From assembly GCA_032716605.1 (NCBI GenBank), contig CM064481.1:15273631-15337630 (forward strand): 64,000 nt of DNA, in the 5' to 3' direction. Below, piece after piece: positions 41,534-51,729 of the stretch. Both the position numbers and the translations under genes were made by a program. Position 1 is the stretch's first letter. Each line of letters begins with the position of its first letter. Under the pieces are notes generated by a model. The model worked only from the letters and a program-made list of their open reading frames with translations, searched no databases and had not been told where the DNA came from. The stretch comes from Paralithodes platypus (Eukaryota > Arthropoda > Malacostraca > Decapoda > Lithodidae).

Positions 41534-42320
41534 AACGATCAGAACCCAGGAGGATTGCCTTGAACTCCAAGCAGATTTGCAAAAGATCCATGAATGGAGC
41601 ATCAAATGGAATATGGAGTTCAATGCAGGGAAATGTAAGACTCTAGAAATGGGTAAAAGCAAGTACAGACCTAGAAAAGATTATAAACTAGGAAACGAAG
41701 TGGTTCCCAAAGCAGAAAAAGAAAAAGACTTGGGGATAGAATTTAAGGATAACATGTCTCCAGAAAGCCACGCAAATAAGATAGTGAGAGAATCACTAGC
41801 ACTATTGGCAAATATCAGGATGTCTTTCAATTATCTTAATGAAAACACCATGAAACAAATAATAACGGCAATAGTAAGACCCAGGATGGAATATGCATCT
41901 GTAGTGTGGTCCCCTCACATGAAGAAACATATCCACAAAATTGAGAGGGTACAGAGAGCAGGTACGAGGATGATCCCAGGTTTGGAAAATTTGGAGTACC
42001 AAGAGAGGCTCGAGAGATTGAATCAACCTACACTGGAACAGAGAAGGAAACGAGGACAGCAAATTCAGATATACAAATTTGTTAGAGGTATTGACAAAAT
42101 CGACCAAGAAAACTTCATAGAGAGGGATGGAGGTGAGAGAACAAGAGGTCTCAGCTACAAACTGAAAGTGCCTAATAGTAAATCTGATCTGAAAAGTAAA
42201 AGATTTCCTACCAACTCGATTAGTGGGTGGAACAAATTGCCAGCCGACGTAGTGTCTGCACCATCAGTGCATAGTTTCAAAGCACGGTATGACAAACATA
42301 TCTTAGGAGGCGGGAATTAA
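41534..42320 (+). pseudogene. LINE family C ORF2, RT thumb and C-terminus
   Basis: Continues the RT after MITE 6: WSIKWNMEFNAGKCKTLEMG (thumb), DLGIEFKDNMSPESH, PRMEYASVVWSP, IERVQRAGTRMIPG and a final SGWNKLPADVVSAPSVHSFK. The protein ends HILGGGN*. All the usual C-terminal landmarks of CR1/Jockey-like LINEs are present. Confidence 0.9.
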
Positions 42321-42373
42321 CGAGCATGCTCAGTCCCGCAAATACAACTAGTGTAAGTACAACTAGTGTAAGT

Positions 42374-43150
42374 ACAATACTCAATTACAATTCGGAGGAA
42401 TGTTTAATGTAAGGGGAATTAAGATTGTTTAAGAGTTATTCAAACTTTATTTCTTTTTTACAAATTAGTAACTCACCCTTTTCGATCTTGTAGCTCCCAG
42501 TTCGACTGTCATTGGCGACTTATCCGCCGGATCTAGAATAAAAAATCCGTGTAGCGCTCGAGGATCGCCGTGATTGATTCATGTATCACAAGACGAATGA
42601 GGTCAGTGTTTTTGCACTCGGGTAAGAAGTTTATAAATTGGTAGCACATAATAGGCTACACAATACTCAATTACATTTCGGAGGAATGTTTAAAGTAAAG
42701 GGAATTAAGATTGTTTAACTCCTTCAGACTCATATGACACTAGAGCGTCATATGGAACTTATGCCAAAAAAACTCGTATGACGCTAGAGCGTCATATGGA
42801 CTTATCTACATAGCTCTCTAATAAGTTATATGACGCCCTAGCGTCATATGGAGCTCAGTAAGTCCGGCAAGTTAGATGAAAATCTGTCGGTTGGTGGCAA
42901 CCCCAGGTTTCTCCGACAATTCTAACGGTCAGCAGTGTGGTTTTGACAGTTGTGTGGTGCAGTGGCAATGATCCCGGGTTCCCGCCTCTGTGGACTTACT
43001 GGAACATAATATGTCTGAAGGAGTTAAGAGTTATTCAAACTTTATTCTCTTTTACAAATTAGTAGCACATAATAGGCTACACAATACTCAATGACATTTC
43101 TGAGGAATGTTTAACGTAAGGGGAATTAAGATTGTATAAGTGTTATTCAA
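42374..43150 (+). repeat. Three tandem ~100-base units with an intervening repeat
   Basis: ACAATACTCAATTACA...GGAATGTTTAA...GGGAATTAAGATTGT...GTTATTCAAACTTTATT occurs at about 42372, 42660 and 43080. The 42462-42660 segment (copy of 33772-33985) lies between units 1 and 2, and MITE 7 lies in unit 2. 43151-43469 is noncoding, with a 44-base duplication of GGTTTCGCTCTCAGG (about 43388 and 43432). Confidence 0.75.
42719..43023. mobile_element. TTAA-type MITE 7
   Basis: TTAA at 42715-42718 and 43024-43027. The termini CTCCTTCAGAC are exactly inverted. Three palindromic ATGACRCTAGAGCGTCAT-like units lie at about 42734-42851. The two neighbouring tandem units show the site without the element (GATTGTTTAAGAG at about 42434). 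Confidence 0.88.
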
Positions 43151-43466
43151 ACTAAGGTGTCTTAGATCGCCTCGAACCTACACAATGAAAGTATTATAGC
43201 CTGTATGGTGGTTACATAATTAAATACATACTTAGGTGGTACATTAAGAATATCAGTGAGTAAAGTATTGTGGTTTGTATATTAGAAGACTGTGATTGAG
43301 AGACGTATAATATGTGGAATGAATTGGGAGAGAGAGAGAGACCAAATCGGGGATGGAAAAGGGACCGGGGATCTCGTTGGGGATGGGGGTTTCGCTCTCA
43401 GGATTTTCGTTCCTGTGGCTCGTTAGGGGTGGAGGTTTCGCTCTCAGGTTTTTCGTTCCTGTGGTA

Positions 43467-43469
<3 letters not shown>

Positions 43470-43523
<54 letters not shown>
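43470..43523. repeat. (TA)n microsatellite
   Basis: An uninterrupted TA tract just before the DIRS-C left end. Confidence 0.95.
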
Positions 43524-43525
<2 letters not shown>

Positions 43526-45461
43526 TACAGTATATATTTATTAGTGGCCCCTCCATCATTGACGAACATGCCTATTACATAAGGCATCCTCTTCAAACAC
43601 TAATCCGCCGTAGTTTGAATCTACCGCGCAGAGCATTTAAAATCTGAGGAGCCTTCATCATGAGCGCACGCGACCTCACTCATGGCTTCAGTCATTATAA
43701 ATTGGGTTCTCACTACGAAAAAACTTCGTAAAAAATAAAAAACAAAAAGAAAATAAGAATAACTATCCAATAAGCTTTCCATCATATCGTAGATGTACTT
43801 GTGTGGATCTTTGACCAGACGCTGATTCAGGCGTCATTCTTCCTTCTCTGCTCTGCGGTCAGCCGGCCCGGACGTGTTTCTCCACGCTCCGCTGGTTCCG
43901 CATTTGCTGCGTCCCTAGTGAGTTTTTTCTCATTTGTTTACTACGGGATGTATCGAGTAAGGTTAGGATATGCGTAGCAGGAGTGTCCTGGGCTGGTTGC
44001 CCGCAGTGCAGTGTATTTTGGGTCGTGTGTTTGGGGCATCTATTTCGGATGTACCCTCGTGGTCCGGTTGTGGACAGGTGGACTTTTTCACAGTTAGCTA
44101 GCTTTGTGATGCAGGCGGCTTTCATTACGCGTTATTGCTTCCTTTTATCTTTCTGATGAGGTAGCGTATTTTTGCTGACGTTCCCAGCGTATTTTTCTTC
44201 ACTTAGTGAAGTTTTTTCTGGGTCCCGAGTCAGTTCTTCCCTTGGCCGGAAGTATTTGCTACAGTGGTGTGTTGGCGGTGGTTCCTGTTGTGATATAATT
44301 CAGTGCTTTTTGTTTATATTCCGACATGTTAATGTTATCCGTCTGCCTAGGCCTAGCCAGCCTCTCGTAGCTTTACCACATATACAAGTGTTATTGATTT
44401 ATTTTCTAAATATGTACTACTGTGTGATGTGTGTCCTGGTTTAGTTGTGTATTGGCTAATTCCACGGACTATTTATGTGTCCTGGGTTAGTTGTGTATTG
44501 GCTAATTCCACGGACTATGTTGGGCCCGGCGTTAGTTGTGGTTTGGCTACGCCTCGGTCCTGTGTTGCGTTCAGATGGTATCTGGACGGGGTGGGTTATT
44601 TCCGGCGGGTTTTTCTCGGTTACATCATGAAAAAACCCGGCTGGTTGCCGAGTTTTGGCCACGCGTGGTTTAAAAACAGGCTTGTTTCCCCGGCGAGTGG
44701 GTGTCTGTGGCTCCCCAGGACTGCGTCTCTGGGGTGCCTGTTTCAGGCTCCTTCTGATTCCCGGCGGGTTGGCTGTACCCATCTAACAGTGTTCATACGG
44801 ACACGTGTTATTTGCAGTTTTTTCGGTTTTGCAAAGCCAATATAAAACTATGCTGTTGTTGTATTTCCTCCCCGGCGATCTTTTACAAAGATGTGGGGTT
44901 AGGAACAATTGGGGTTAACTTTTAAACTTTAAATCACCCGGCGGGTGCAACCTGGTAGGGTGGGATGACCGAATTTGCAAAATTCAGTTTAGTTGACCAG
45001 ACAATTGAGGGATGCATTGTGTATCGCCTCCTTCAACATACGACAATTTAAGGCACAATTGGGGTTAACGTTTTTTAAACTAATATTCACACCCGGCGGG
45101 TGCTCCCTGGAAGGGTGGGAATAACGAATTTACAATTCAGTTAGTTAACCAGACAATTGAGGGATACGTTTTGTATCGCCGCCTTCAACATATGGCGATC
45201 TCAAAAGATACTTCGGGAGAAGTTAGATCTCGTATATTTGTCAGGCTTCCCAGTTTTTGATCTACGAGATAATTCGGGGGCCGGCGTCTTTTTTTTTTTT
45301 TTTTTTCCAAAATTGAATCTTGAAACAAACACCACCGGAAAGACTTAATCAGTTATAAACGCCATGCTGGTCTTTATATATTATGTCAGAGGGTATTCAT
45401 AAATCTTTTGGACAAATTAAGATATTCTGATATCTTTTACTTAGGAAACACCACCGCGTAG

Positions 45462-47142
45462 TGTGACGCCTCCGGCGTTAACAGAATGGTTGCGTGGGGC
45501 ATTGCAGCTCGCTAGCGCTCGCCAGGATGGGGGGATGGGCTACAGTTGTCCTAGAATGATCTGCTTTATGTAATTAGTGTCGTGTGGCCACAGACAGTCT
45601 AGAAATGGTCTTTCTTTTGGTCTGTGACGCGCCTTATATTTTATATTCGCTATAATATAAATGTTGATTGTGTGGGAGGCGAGCGAGAGAGGGTGAGGGA
45701 GTACACCTGGCAGCGGGGTGAGCTATCACGCGGCTCGCTTGGGCGCTGACGGCGTTGGCGGCCGGGTGGTCAACTAGTCCCTGCCTATCGCGGCCTCGTG
45801 TTTTTTACCAGCTCAGAGCTTGCCTGACACGCGTATCGTCTACATCCTTTGCAATTCTGTCCCCCCATACTCGCCACTTTGCATACTATTTCTCTCTCTC
45901 GACTTCTCCTTTCTCATTCTCTAATCTTTATTAAACTCAACATCCCTTCTGGTTTCAGCATAGACGTTCACCGTCGACCAGTCGTATTGTACGCGAAGCT
46001 CTCAGATATTTCTATGTATGAGGTTTGGAGAGACGGACTTTTCCGTATGTGTCCTCTATCGGGAAGGTTGTAGACCGGTATATGTCTCCGTGGCAAGGTG
46101 TTGAGTGATTCTGCTTGGTTATCTAAAGCTAGACTAGGGGTAGGGTTACTGTGTCGTTGTCTCCGATGTGTGCAGTGTTAGCTAAGCCCTGCACGACATC
46201 GACAGGTACTGTGAGAGCCTAAGTTGTCTTCGGGTGGGTTTACTTTGCGAGCACAGCGCTGTGGTGTGAGAGGGCCATAGCCTATCCCTCACAACATAGT
46301 GCTGCCTCTTTGTGTTGACTTCTGAGGGATCGCCAGGATAGAACTAGGTACTAGAGACCTAGATTTATCAAGAGAGCATCCCCGTCATATAACGTAATCT
46401 TCATTATACCACCTTCGGACAACGTTAGGCTACGAGCCGCATGCTCGCCCATTGTTGCCCTGCCTTGATACCCCAGCTAGACTTTATTAACTGAGCAGAC
46501 ACTGGTTAAGAGATAAGCCCCCATTATTATATGTATGCAGCATTATTATTCACTGCACTTTTGAGCCGAGGTTGTTGTTGAGTTGCACAACCCTAGTAGG
46601 CTGTTGCGTTGTGTCACGAAGCATTTCTTTAGTTGTCGAGCATTACTACCTTTGCGCAGTCTTTATTATTCGCCTGCCTATTATTACTATATGTCCTAGT
46701 ATTTATTGTGACCCGTATTCTGCATTATAATTGTTCAAGATTCTTTACGAACATCTTCCCAGCATCAGACTTATTTCAGAAGTTTCCAGTTGATGTTGCA
46801 GGACTAGCATTGCACTTTCTTTAATACAGGAGTGCCAGTTATTTGAGTATCTACCGTAACGTTAATTAATCACGTTAACTATCTTTTCTTTGTGTAACCT
46901 AATCGAGTAATCTTTTACTGTTTGAGAATAGGCTGTTTCATCGAGCGTCAGCCTAGTGTGTGTGCACCAGTTACCGAGTCAGAGGATACCTCGTTGTCCA
47001 GGCACGACTCAGGGCGGTAATGGTGTTTTGTTTTCCAGTGTTTAAGGCAGGGGTTGGATCTAGTGTTACCGTTGTTGCATTTTTGCCATTATCTAGTCCA
47101 ATGTTGAAGAGCCCTGTGTCTTTGAGAACCTGGATCGTAACA
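45462..47142 (+). repeat. Gypsy-2 5' LTR (1681 bp)
   Basis: TG...CA ends. Repeated at 51730-53656 with few substitutions. TATAATATAAAT (about 45649-45660) may be the TATA element. Open frames at 45849 and 46633 recur in the other LTR only because the LTRs are copies. Confidence 0.93.
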
Positions 47143-47144
47143 AA

Positions 47145-47161
47145 TGGCGACCTAGCTCAGG
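47145..47161 (+). promoter_or_regulatory. Gypsy-2 primer binding site
   Basis: TGGCGACCTAGCTCAGG begins two bases after the LTR and shares its first eight bases with the Gypsy-1 site. Confidence 0.65.
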
Positions 47162-47361
47162 ATCTTGTGAACTAAGAGATAATTGCAGGATTGTTGTGGT
47201 CATTTGTTTTATTGAGGAATATAGTGGGCACGTTAATTTTTTTTGGCAAAGTAGTATAGCACTTGAGAGTCTTCAGACATTTTTGGCAATTGAATAGTGC
47301 TACATAAGAGTTTGGGGTACTTCTTTTCTGAATATTGTGGTGAGAAATTTTTGAGAGCATC

Positions 47362-49962
47362 ATGTCTTATACCGGATCAGAGGAGAATGGAGACACAGTA
47401 CGTAATGTCGAAACTGAGGAACAGCAGCATGATGAAAGGGTTAATCGGGTGAACTGTGAGGAGGATGCTAGGATATTTTTGCAATGGCCTGTTACTGCCG
47501 AGCGGTTGGAGGGTATGGATCGGTACGGTCTTCAATGCCTGGCCACAGCTATCGGTCATGCGGTTACTAGCAGCATGATCAGGGATAACTTGATAACGTG
47601 TGTACTGGGCAGGGTGACTGGTGAGCGAGATGGGTTGAGTGCTCAGAGCCCTTCGGCCATGCTTCCCCTACACTCGACTCCCAGCCATCCCTGTAGTTTG
47701 CCGACCCCGGGTACGCTTCCGCAGTTGGGTGGTGACTGGCAGGGTGGGTTGCCCCTGGGGGGACCACCGGTAATTTCAAACATTGTAGCACCTTCACCTC
47801 CTCAAGGGTTAACTCCAGAATTATTGCTTCAGCTCGAATTAGCTAAGCTTCAGCAGCAACAAAGGGCATGTGAGCTTCAGCAGCAATTAGAATTAGCCAG
47901 GATAGAAGAGAGAAAAACTATCAGTCAAGCAAAAATCCAAGCTGAGTCGACTAGGTACTGTGCCGACATGGACGTAGAGAAGTCGCGAGTAGAGACAACG
48001 GGACAGCGACTTGGGGCTGGTAACCGTGTTCATGAGCAGTCTCTCTCGCACTTATTGAAACTGGTTCCGGTGTTTGATGAGAGTGGTGTAACAGAATTTT
48101 TCACACGCTTTGAGAAGAAGTGCCAGGAACACCAGTGGCCAGAGAATAAATGGGCAGCACTTGTATCCTCTAGATTAATAGGCAAGGGTCTTAAAGCCTA
48201 TGATGTGTTGCCTATAGAGTCTTGTATTATCTATGAGGAACTCAAGGAGGCTGTCCTGAGAGCATACGAACTACAACCAGAGACGTACAGGTTGAAGTTC
48301 CGGGGTGTTACCAAGGGTCAGGAGAGCACCTTTTTGGAGCATGCCCGGGAGCTGTCCGATTCTTTTGGGAATTGGCTGAGGTCGGAGAAAGTTACTACGT
48401 TTGACGACATTAAACAGTTGGTGCTTTTAGAGCAGTTTTTCAAATGCACGGGCGGCGACCTGACGTTAAACCTTAAAGAAAAGCAACCAAAAACTCTACA
48501 GGAGGCAGCTGAGATGGCTGACCTCCGGCTATCACTAATTCGTGGGTGCGGGTCTGCCCAGCGTAGTGAGGCAGGTAACAAGGGGCGTGACGCCCCACCC
48601 CCCCGAGTTAGTGATATACCTTATGCAAACAAGTACAAGAGCCATGATACCAAGACTGACCACAAGACTAGCACCGTCCCATTTAAGAAGGGGCCGGGCC
48701 CTTCCCAGTACCAAGGGAAGCCCAAAGGGGAGTTGGAGTGTTATCATTGTCATAAAAAGGGGCACTTTGCAAGAGTCTGTCCTAGCAAACCACCTACAGC
48801 AGCTGTGTCTTTGGCCTGCAACATTGGTGTGTCTCCGAAGCCATCTGAGTTTGCCCGGGGCAGTTCGTCAGAGGCTGAGGCACAGCCAATGCAGAAGCAC
48901 CTGGGAGGCTCGAACCCTGCTCAGGATGTTTTTTGCGACCATAGAGGGCGGGGTTGCGTGATGTGGGCGGGGCGCAAGCATGGAGTAGAGGTCTTGCGTG
49001 ATACAGGTGCTTCCCAGACTCTGATGAAAAACTTGACTGGCTACCCTATAAACGCGGCTCGGGTGGTGGTGGTGCAGGGTATTAATGCAACTCGGTCATA
49101 CCCGCTGCTGCGGTTGGAGTTGGAGGTGGATGGTGTGGCATGTGAATTGGATGTCGGGATTGTGGAGAAACTGCCAGTGGAGGGCGTTGACCTTCTTCTC
49201 GGCAACGACTTTGCAATGCCCGCTTCTGAGGTTCTACCCTTAGTTGTTGCCGAGAGGCCGGCCGACGTGAGTAGGGAAGAGCAAGAGTGGGTCGAGCGGT
49301 GCCAGACACAACCCATGGCGTGTGTTGTCACCCGAGCTCGGGCAGCTAAAGTGTCACAGCCTAGTCCTCCGTCTTCAGACCAGCGGAGGAACGATCAACA
49401 GGAGGAGGCTAAAGCTGGAGTTGGTTTTAAGAGTTTTGACTCGGCGGCTCTCCTGGGTGATTCAGTATTAGCACCATTACTTAATTCTGGAGTAGCCCCT
49501 GGGCCTGTCATCGAGAGTGACGAGGCTGGGCATGACGAGTCTCCACGACAGCAACGTTATGTACATCGAGAGAGACAGAGGGAGCAGCCCAGTATCGGGG
49601 AAGGTCATGCATTGCTCCGGGAGCAGTTAGATCGCTTGGCACCCTCATATATACGTCGGTTGCAACTAGAGGACCCTGAGCTCCAAACGTGTGCTAATGG
49701 AGCTGTAGAGCTCGACGAGGACGGTGATGCACAGCCAGGAGATTTTTTTTATTTAGAAGGCATCCTCTATAGGCGTTTTCAAGACCCTAAACGTAGTTGG
49801 CAAGAGGGGTCCGGAGTAGTGGACCAGTTGGTGGTGCCACGGGAGTGCAGGGATAGCCTACTGAGGTTGGCGCATGACATACCACTGGCAGGACATCTAG
49901 GGGTGAGAAAAACGGTGGCGGCTTTAGAAAAATTGTTTTGGTGGCCGGGGTTGAAGGGGTAG
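47362..49962 (+). CDS. gag-pol: Gypsy-2 Gag, protease and start of integrase
   Basis: 866 codons from ATG 47362. Order: the Gag N-terminus (ARIFLQWPVTAERL); a glutamine/leucine-rich coiled coil (about 155-200); a capsid-like region (PVFDESGVTEFFTRFEKK, about 233-250) and then YELQPETYRLKFR; a CCHC knuckle from C460 (CYHCHKKGHFARVC); protease D547 (LRDTGASQTLM); and the integrase zinc domain (HDIPLAGHLGVRKT). The TAG at 49960-49962 falls inside the HHCC domain and is in frame with the next segment. The conserved residue at that place in Gypsy-1 is acidic, so one base change explains the stop. Programmed readthrough there is unlikely. Confidence 0.92.
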   Translation: MSYTGSEENGDTVRNVETEEQQHDERVNRVNCEEDARIFLQWPVTAERLEGMDRYGLQCLATAIGHAVTSSMIRDNLITCVLGRVTGERDGLSAQSPSAMLPLHSTPSHPCSLPTPGTLPQLGGDWQGGLPLGGPPVISNIVAPSPPQGLTPELLLQLELAKLQQQQRACELQQQLELARIEERKTISQAKIQAESTRYCADMDVEKSRVETTGQRLGAGNRVHEQSLSHLLKLVPVFDESGVTEFFTRFEKKCQEHQWPENKWAALVSSRLIGKGLKAYDVLPIESCIIYEELKEAVLRAYELQPETYRLKFRGVTKGQESTFLEHARELSDSFGNWLRSEKVTTFDDIKQLVLLEQFFKCTGGDLTLNLKEKQPKTLQEAAEMADLRLSLIRGCGSAQRSEAGNKGRDAPPPRVSDIPYANKYKSHDTKTDHKTSTVPFKKGPGPSQYQGKPKGELECYHCHKKGHFARVCPSKPPTAAVSLACNIGVSPKPSEFARGSSSEAEAQPMQKHLGGSNPAQDVFCDHRGRGCVMWAGRKHGVEVLRDTGASQTLMKNLTGYPINAARVVVVQGINATRSYPLLRLELEVDGVACELDVGIVEKLPVEGVDLLLGNDFAMPASEVLPLVVAERPADVSREEQEWVERCQTQPMACVVTRARAAKVSQPSPPSSDQRRNDQQEEAKAGVGFKSFDSAALLGDSVLAPLLNSGVAPGPVIESDEAGHDESPRQQRYVHRERQREQPSIGEGHALLREQLDRLAPSYIRRLQLEDPELQTCANGAVELDEDGDAQPGDFFYLEGILYRRFQDPKRSWQEGSGVVDQLVVPRECRDSLLRLAHDIPLAGHLGVRKTVAALEKLFWWPGLKG

Positions 49963-51303
49963 GTGGTAACCTGGATAGCAAGGTGTCATACGTGCCAGAG
50001 GGTTGGAAAACCTAACCAAACAATTCCGAGAGCCCCGTTGCACCCCATTCCTGTCAGTGGACCGCCCTTCAGTAAGGTCATCATTGATATGGTCGGACCC
50101 CTAACCCCTACTAGTGCCGGTAATAAATTTCTATTAACTATCATGGATGTGGCCACTCGTTATCCTGATGCATATCCAATGAGAAATGGCACGGCGAAAA
50201 CTGTTGTCCGGAACCTGCTCTTGTATTGCTCGCGGTATGGTTACCCTCAAGAGGTGCAATCGGACCAAGGTTCTAATTTTACCTCTAATCTGTTCAAACA
50301 AACTATGATTCAGCATGGCATCAGCACTGTCGTCTCTTCTGCGTATCACCCGGAGACTCAAGGGGTGTTGGAGAGGTGGCACGCCACGCTGAAAAGCATT
50401 CTTCGATGTTATTGCGCAGAGAACGGAAAGGATTGGGACCTTGGACTGCCGTATGTTTTGTTCGCGGCAAGAGAAGTACCTGGAGAGAGTCTCGGTTTCA
50501 GTCCGAATGAGCTTGTTTTCGGGCATCAGGTGAGGGCTCCTCTCCACATGGTGAAGGAGATGTGGGAGGGCACTGGGCATGTTGTTCTGCGAGATGGGTT
50601 GCAGCCTCTTGGTCCTGAGCGACGGGAGGAGTTGTTTGCGGGGCTGTGGCAGTCCGTCCGCATGTTTGTTGCTTCTCCAGGCCTGATGTGCGGGGTGGAA
50701 TCCGGCATGGAGGCTGGAGACAGTGCGGGGCTCGAGTTGGTTCCCTACCATGTGAATCCTGCTCGACAGCCTGTTGTGAAGGCGGAGCTGGACAGCGTGT
50801 GGAGAGGGGGTCTGAGGGATGAGGGATATCGTGAGTGGTCGTTGCCAGTGGCTTTGCAACCTGAGTTTGGTGGCAGAGTCCGTGTGTATGTTGATTGCAA
50901 GAGTGTGGAAGCATTATCCCTGACAGACGCCTATCCATTATCCAGAGTTGACGACACCGTAGACCGCTTCGGGGCTGCCTCGCTCATCACGAAGGTAGAA
51001 CTAGTGAAGGGTTATTGGCAGGCCCCGTTGCCAGAAAGAGCGAAGAGAAGTGCCAGTCTTGCGATCAACTGGGCAGTTTATCAGTGTCAGGTGTTGTTGT
51101 GCTGCCGGAACACAAGTTGGATGTGGGGCATGCTAAGGGCACTGATAATGTTTTGGCTTTGTTTGCAGGAGAACCCTCGCTGTTCAGTCAGTGTCTGTCG
51201 TGGGTGGAGGATCCGGGGTAGGCTACCACAGTATGTTGGTATAGCCTCCTGTCTTGGCTCGCGGTGTATTTTTGCGCTGGTGCTTGTTGGCTCGCGTGTG
51301 TAG
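49963..51303 (+). CDS. pol: Gypsy-2 integrase core joined to a partial RT
   Basis: In frame with the upstream segment. The HHCC cysteines (CHTCQ) and DDE core are intact: D42, D101 and E137 counted from 49963, with 35 residues between D101 and E137. After FGHQVRAPLHMV the GPY/F module is missing. The text jumps to a pre-RT segment and RT (LSLTDAYPLSRVDD, then LVKGYWQAPLPERAK), and soon loses homology. The segment confirms integrase before RT. The internal junctions near 50565 and 51080-51110 are deletions. Confidence 0.88.
   Translation: MVTWIARCHTCQRVGKPNQTIPRAPLHPIPVSGPPFSKVIIDMVGPLTPTSAGNKFLLTIMDVATRYPDAYPMRNGTAKTVVRNLLLYCSRYGYPQEVQSDQGSNFTSNLFKQTMIQHGISTVVSSAYHPETQGVLERWHATLKSILRCYCAENGKDWDLGLPYVLFAAREVPGESLGFSPNELVFGHQVRAPLHMVKEMWEGTGHVVLRDGLQPLGPERREELFAGLWQSVRMFVASPGLMCGVESGMEAGDSAGLELVPYHVNPARQPVVKAELDSVWRGGLRDEGYREWSLPVALQPEFGGRVRVYVDCKSVEALSLTDAYPLSRVDDTVDRFGAASLITKVELVKGYWQAPLPERAKRSASLAINWAVYQCQVLLCCRNTSWMWGMLRALIMFWLCLQENPRCSVSVCRGWRIRGRLPQYVGIASCLGSRCIFALVLVGSRV
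51084..51170 (+). pseudogene. Gypsy-2 RNase H C-terminal remnant
   Basis: In another frame, VVVLPEHKLDVGHAKGTDNV and then LA match the end of a Gypsy RNase H, where HxKGxxNxxAD is the final motif. RT and RNase H are therefore fused by a deletion. The element then runs through noncoding DNA (51304-51719) to the polypurine tract. Confidence 0.6.
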
Positions 51304-51719
51304 CATCAGCGTAGGGTCGCAGGGCAGGAGTTGTTGGCTTTGATTCAAAGAAAATTAGGCTACATCTATAGTAGCCGCCAAAAATAACATTAAAATAAAA
51401 TATGAACAAAATTAAATAAAAACTCTTTCTTTTTGATAATTAATTTTAAGATAATATTGTAGCTGAGTACTGAGTGCAGATGATTTTCCCTCAGTAGGCT
51501 GTGCTTCTTAAAGCTCGCTCTGGGAGCACAATGTTATGAATTAATGTATTATATTTGAGAAGGGTGATAAGATTTTTTTTTATATATAAATGTTGTTGTA
51601 TTTTTTTTTTGAGGAGACTGAGCTTGCATTCCATGAGTGGCAGAGTGGTTAGGAGTGGCAGATTCTAGCGACATTCTGTCTGTTCAGATATGTGCCCATG
51701 GTTGAGTGTCCCATATCTT

Positions 51720-51729
51720 GGGGGGGGGG
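51720..51729 (+). promoter_or_regulatory. Gypsy-2 polypurine tract
   Basis: A run of ten G residues (after ATATCTT) directly precedes the 3' LTR. Confidence 0.7.

Larger units (their letters stand above)
36493..42373 (+). mobile_element. LINE family C (CR1/Jockey-like), plus strand, with nested insertions
   Basis: ORF1 (36542-37234), endonuclease (37548-38438), RT (about 40150-41047 and 41534-42320) and a 3' end with two TACAACTAGTGTAAG units (42343-42372) form one LINE. It is interrupted by two TTAA MITEs (38443-38881 and 41052-41529) and by an unrelated segment (about 39135-40145). Its 5' UTR may extend left of the family N insertion (33990-34287). Short tandem 3' tails are typical of CR1/Jockey LINEs. 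Confidence 0.85.

Noticed and set aside
45849..46073. Open frame in the Gypsy-2 LTR, repeated at 52119-52343 (and 46633/52903)
   Set aside because: The frames are identical only because the two LTRs are copies. The 5' end of the second frame differs by a frameshift, and no homology was recognised.
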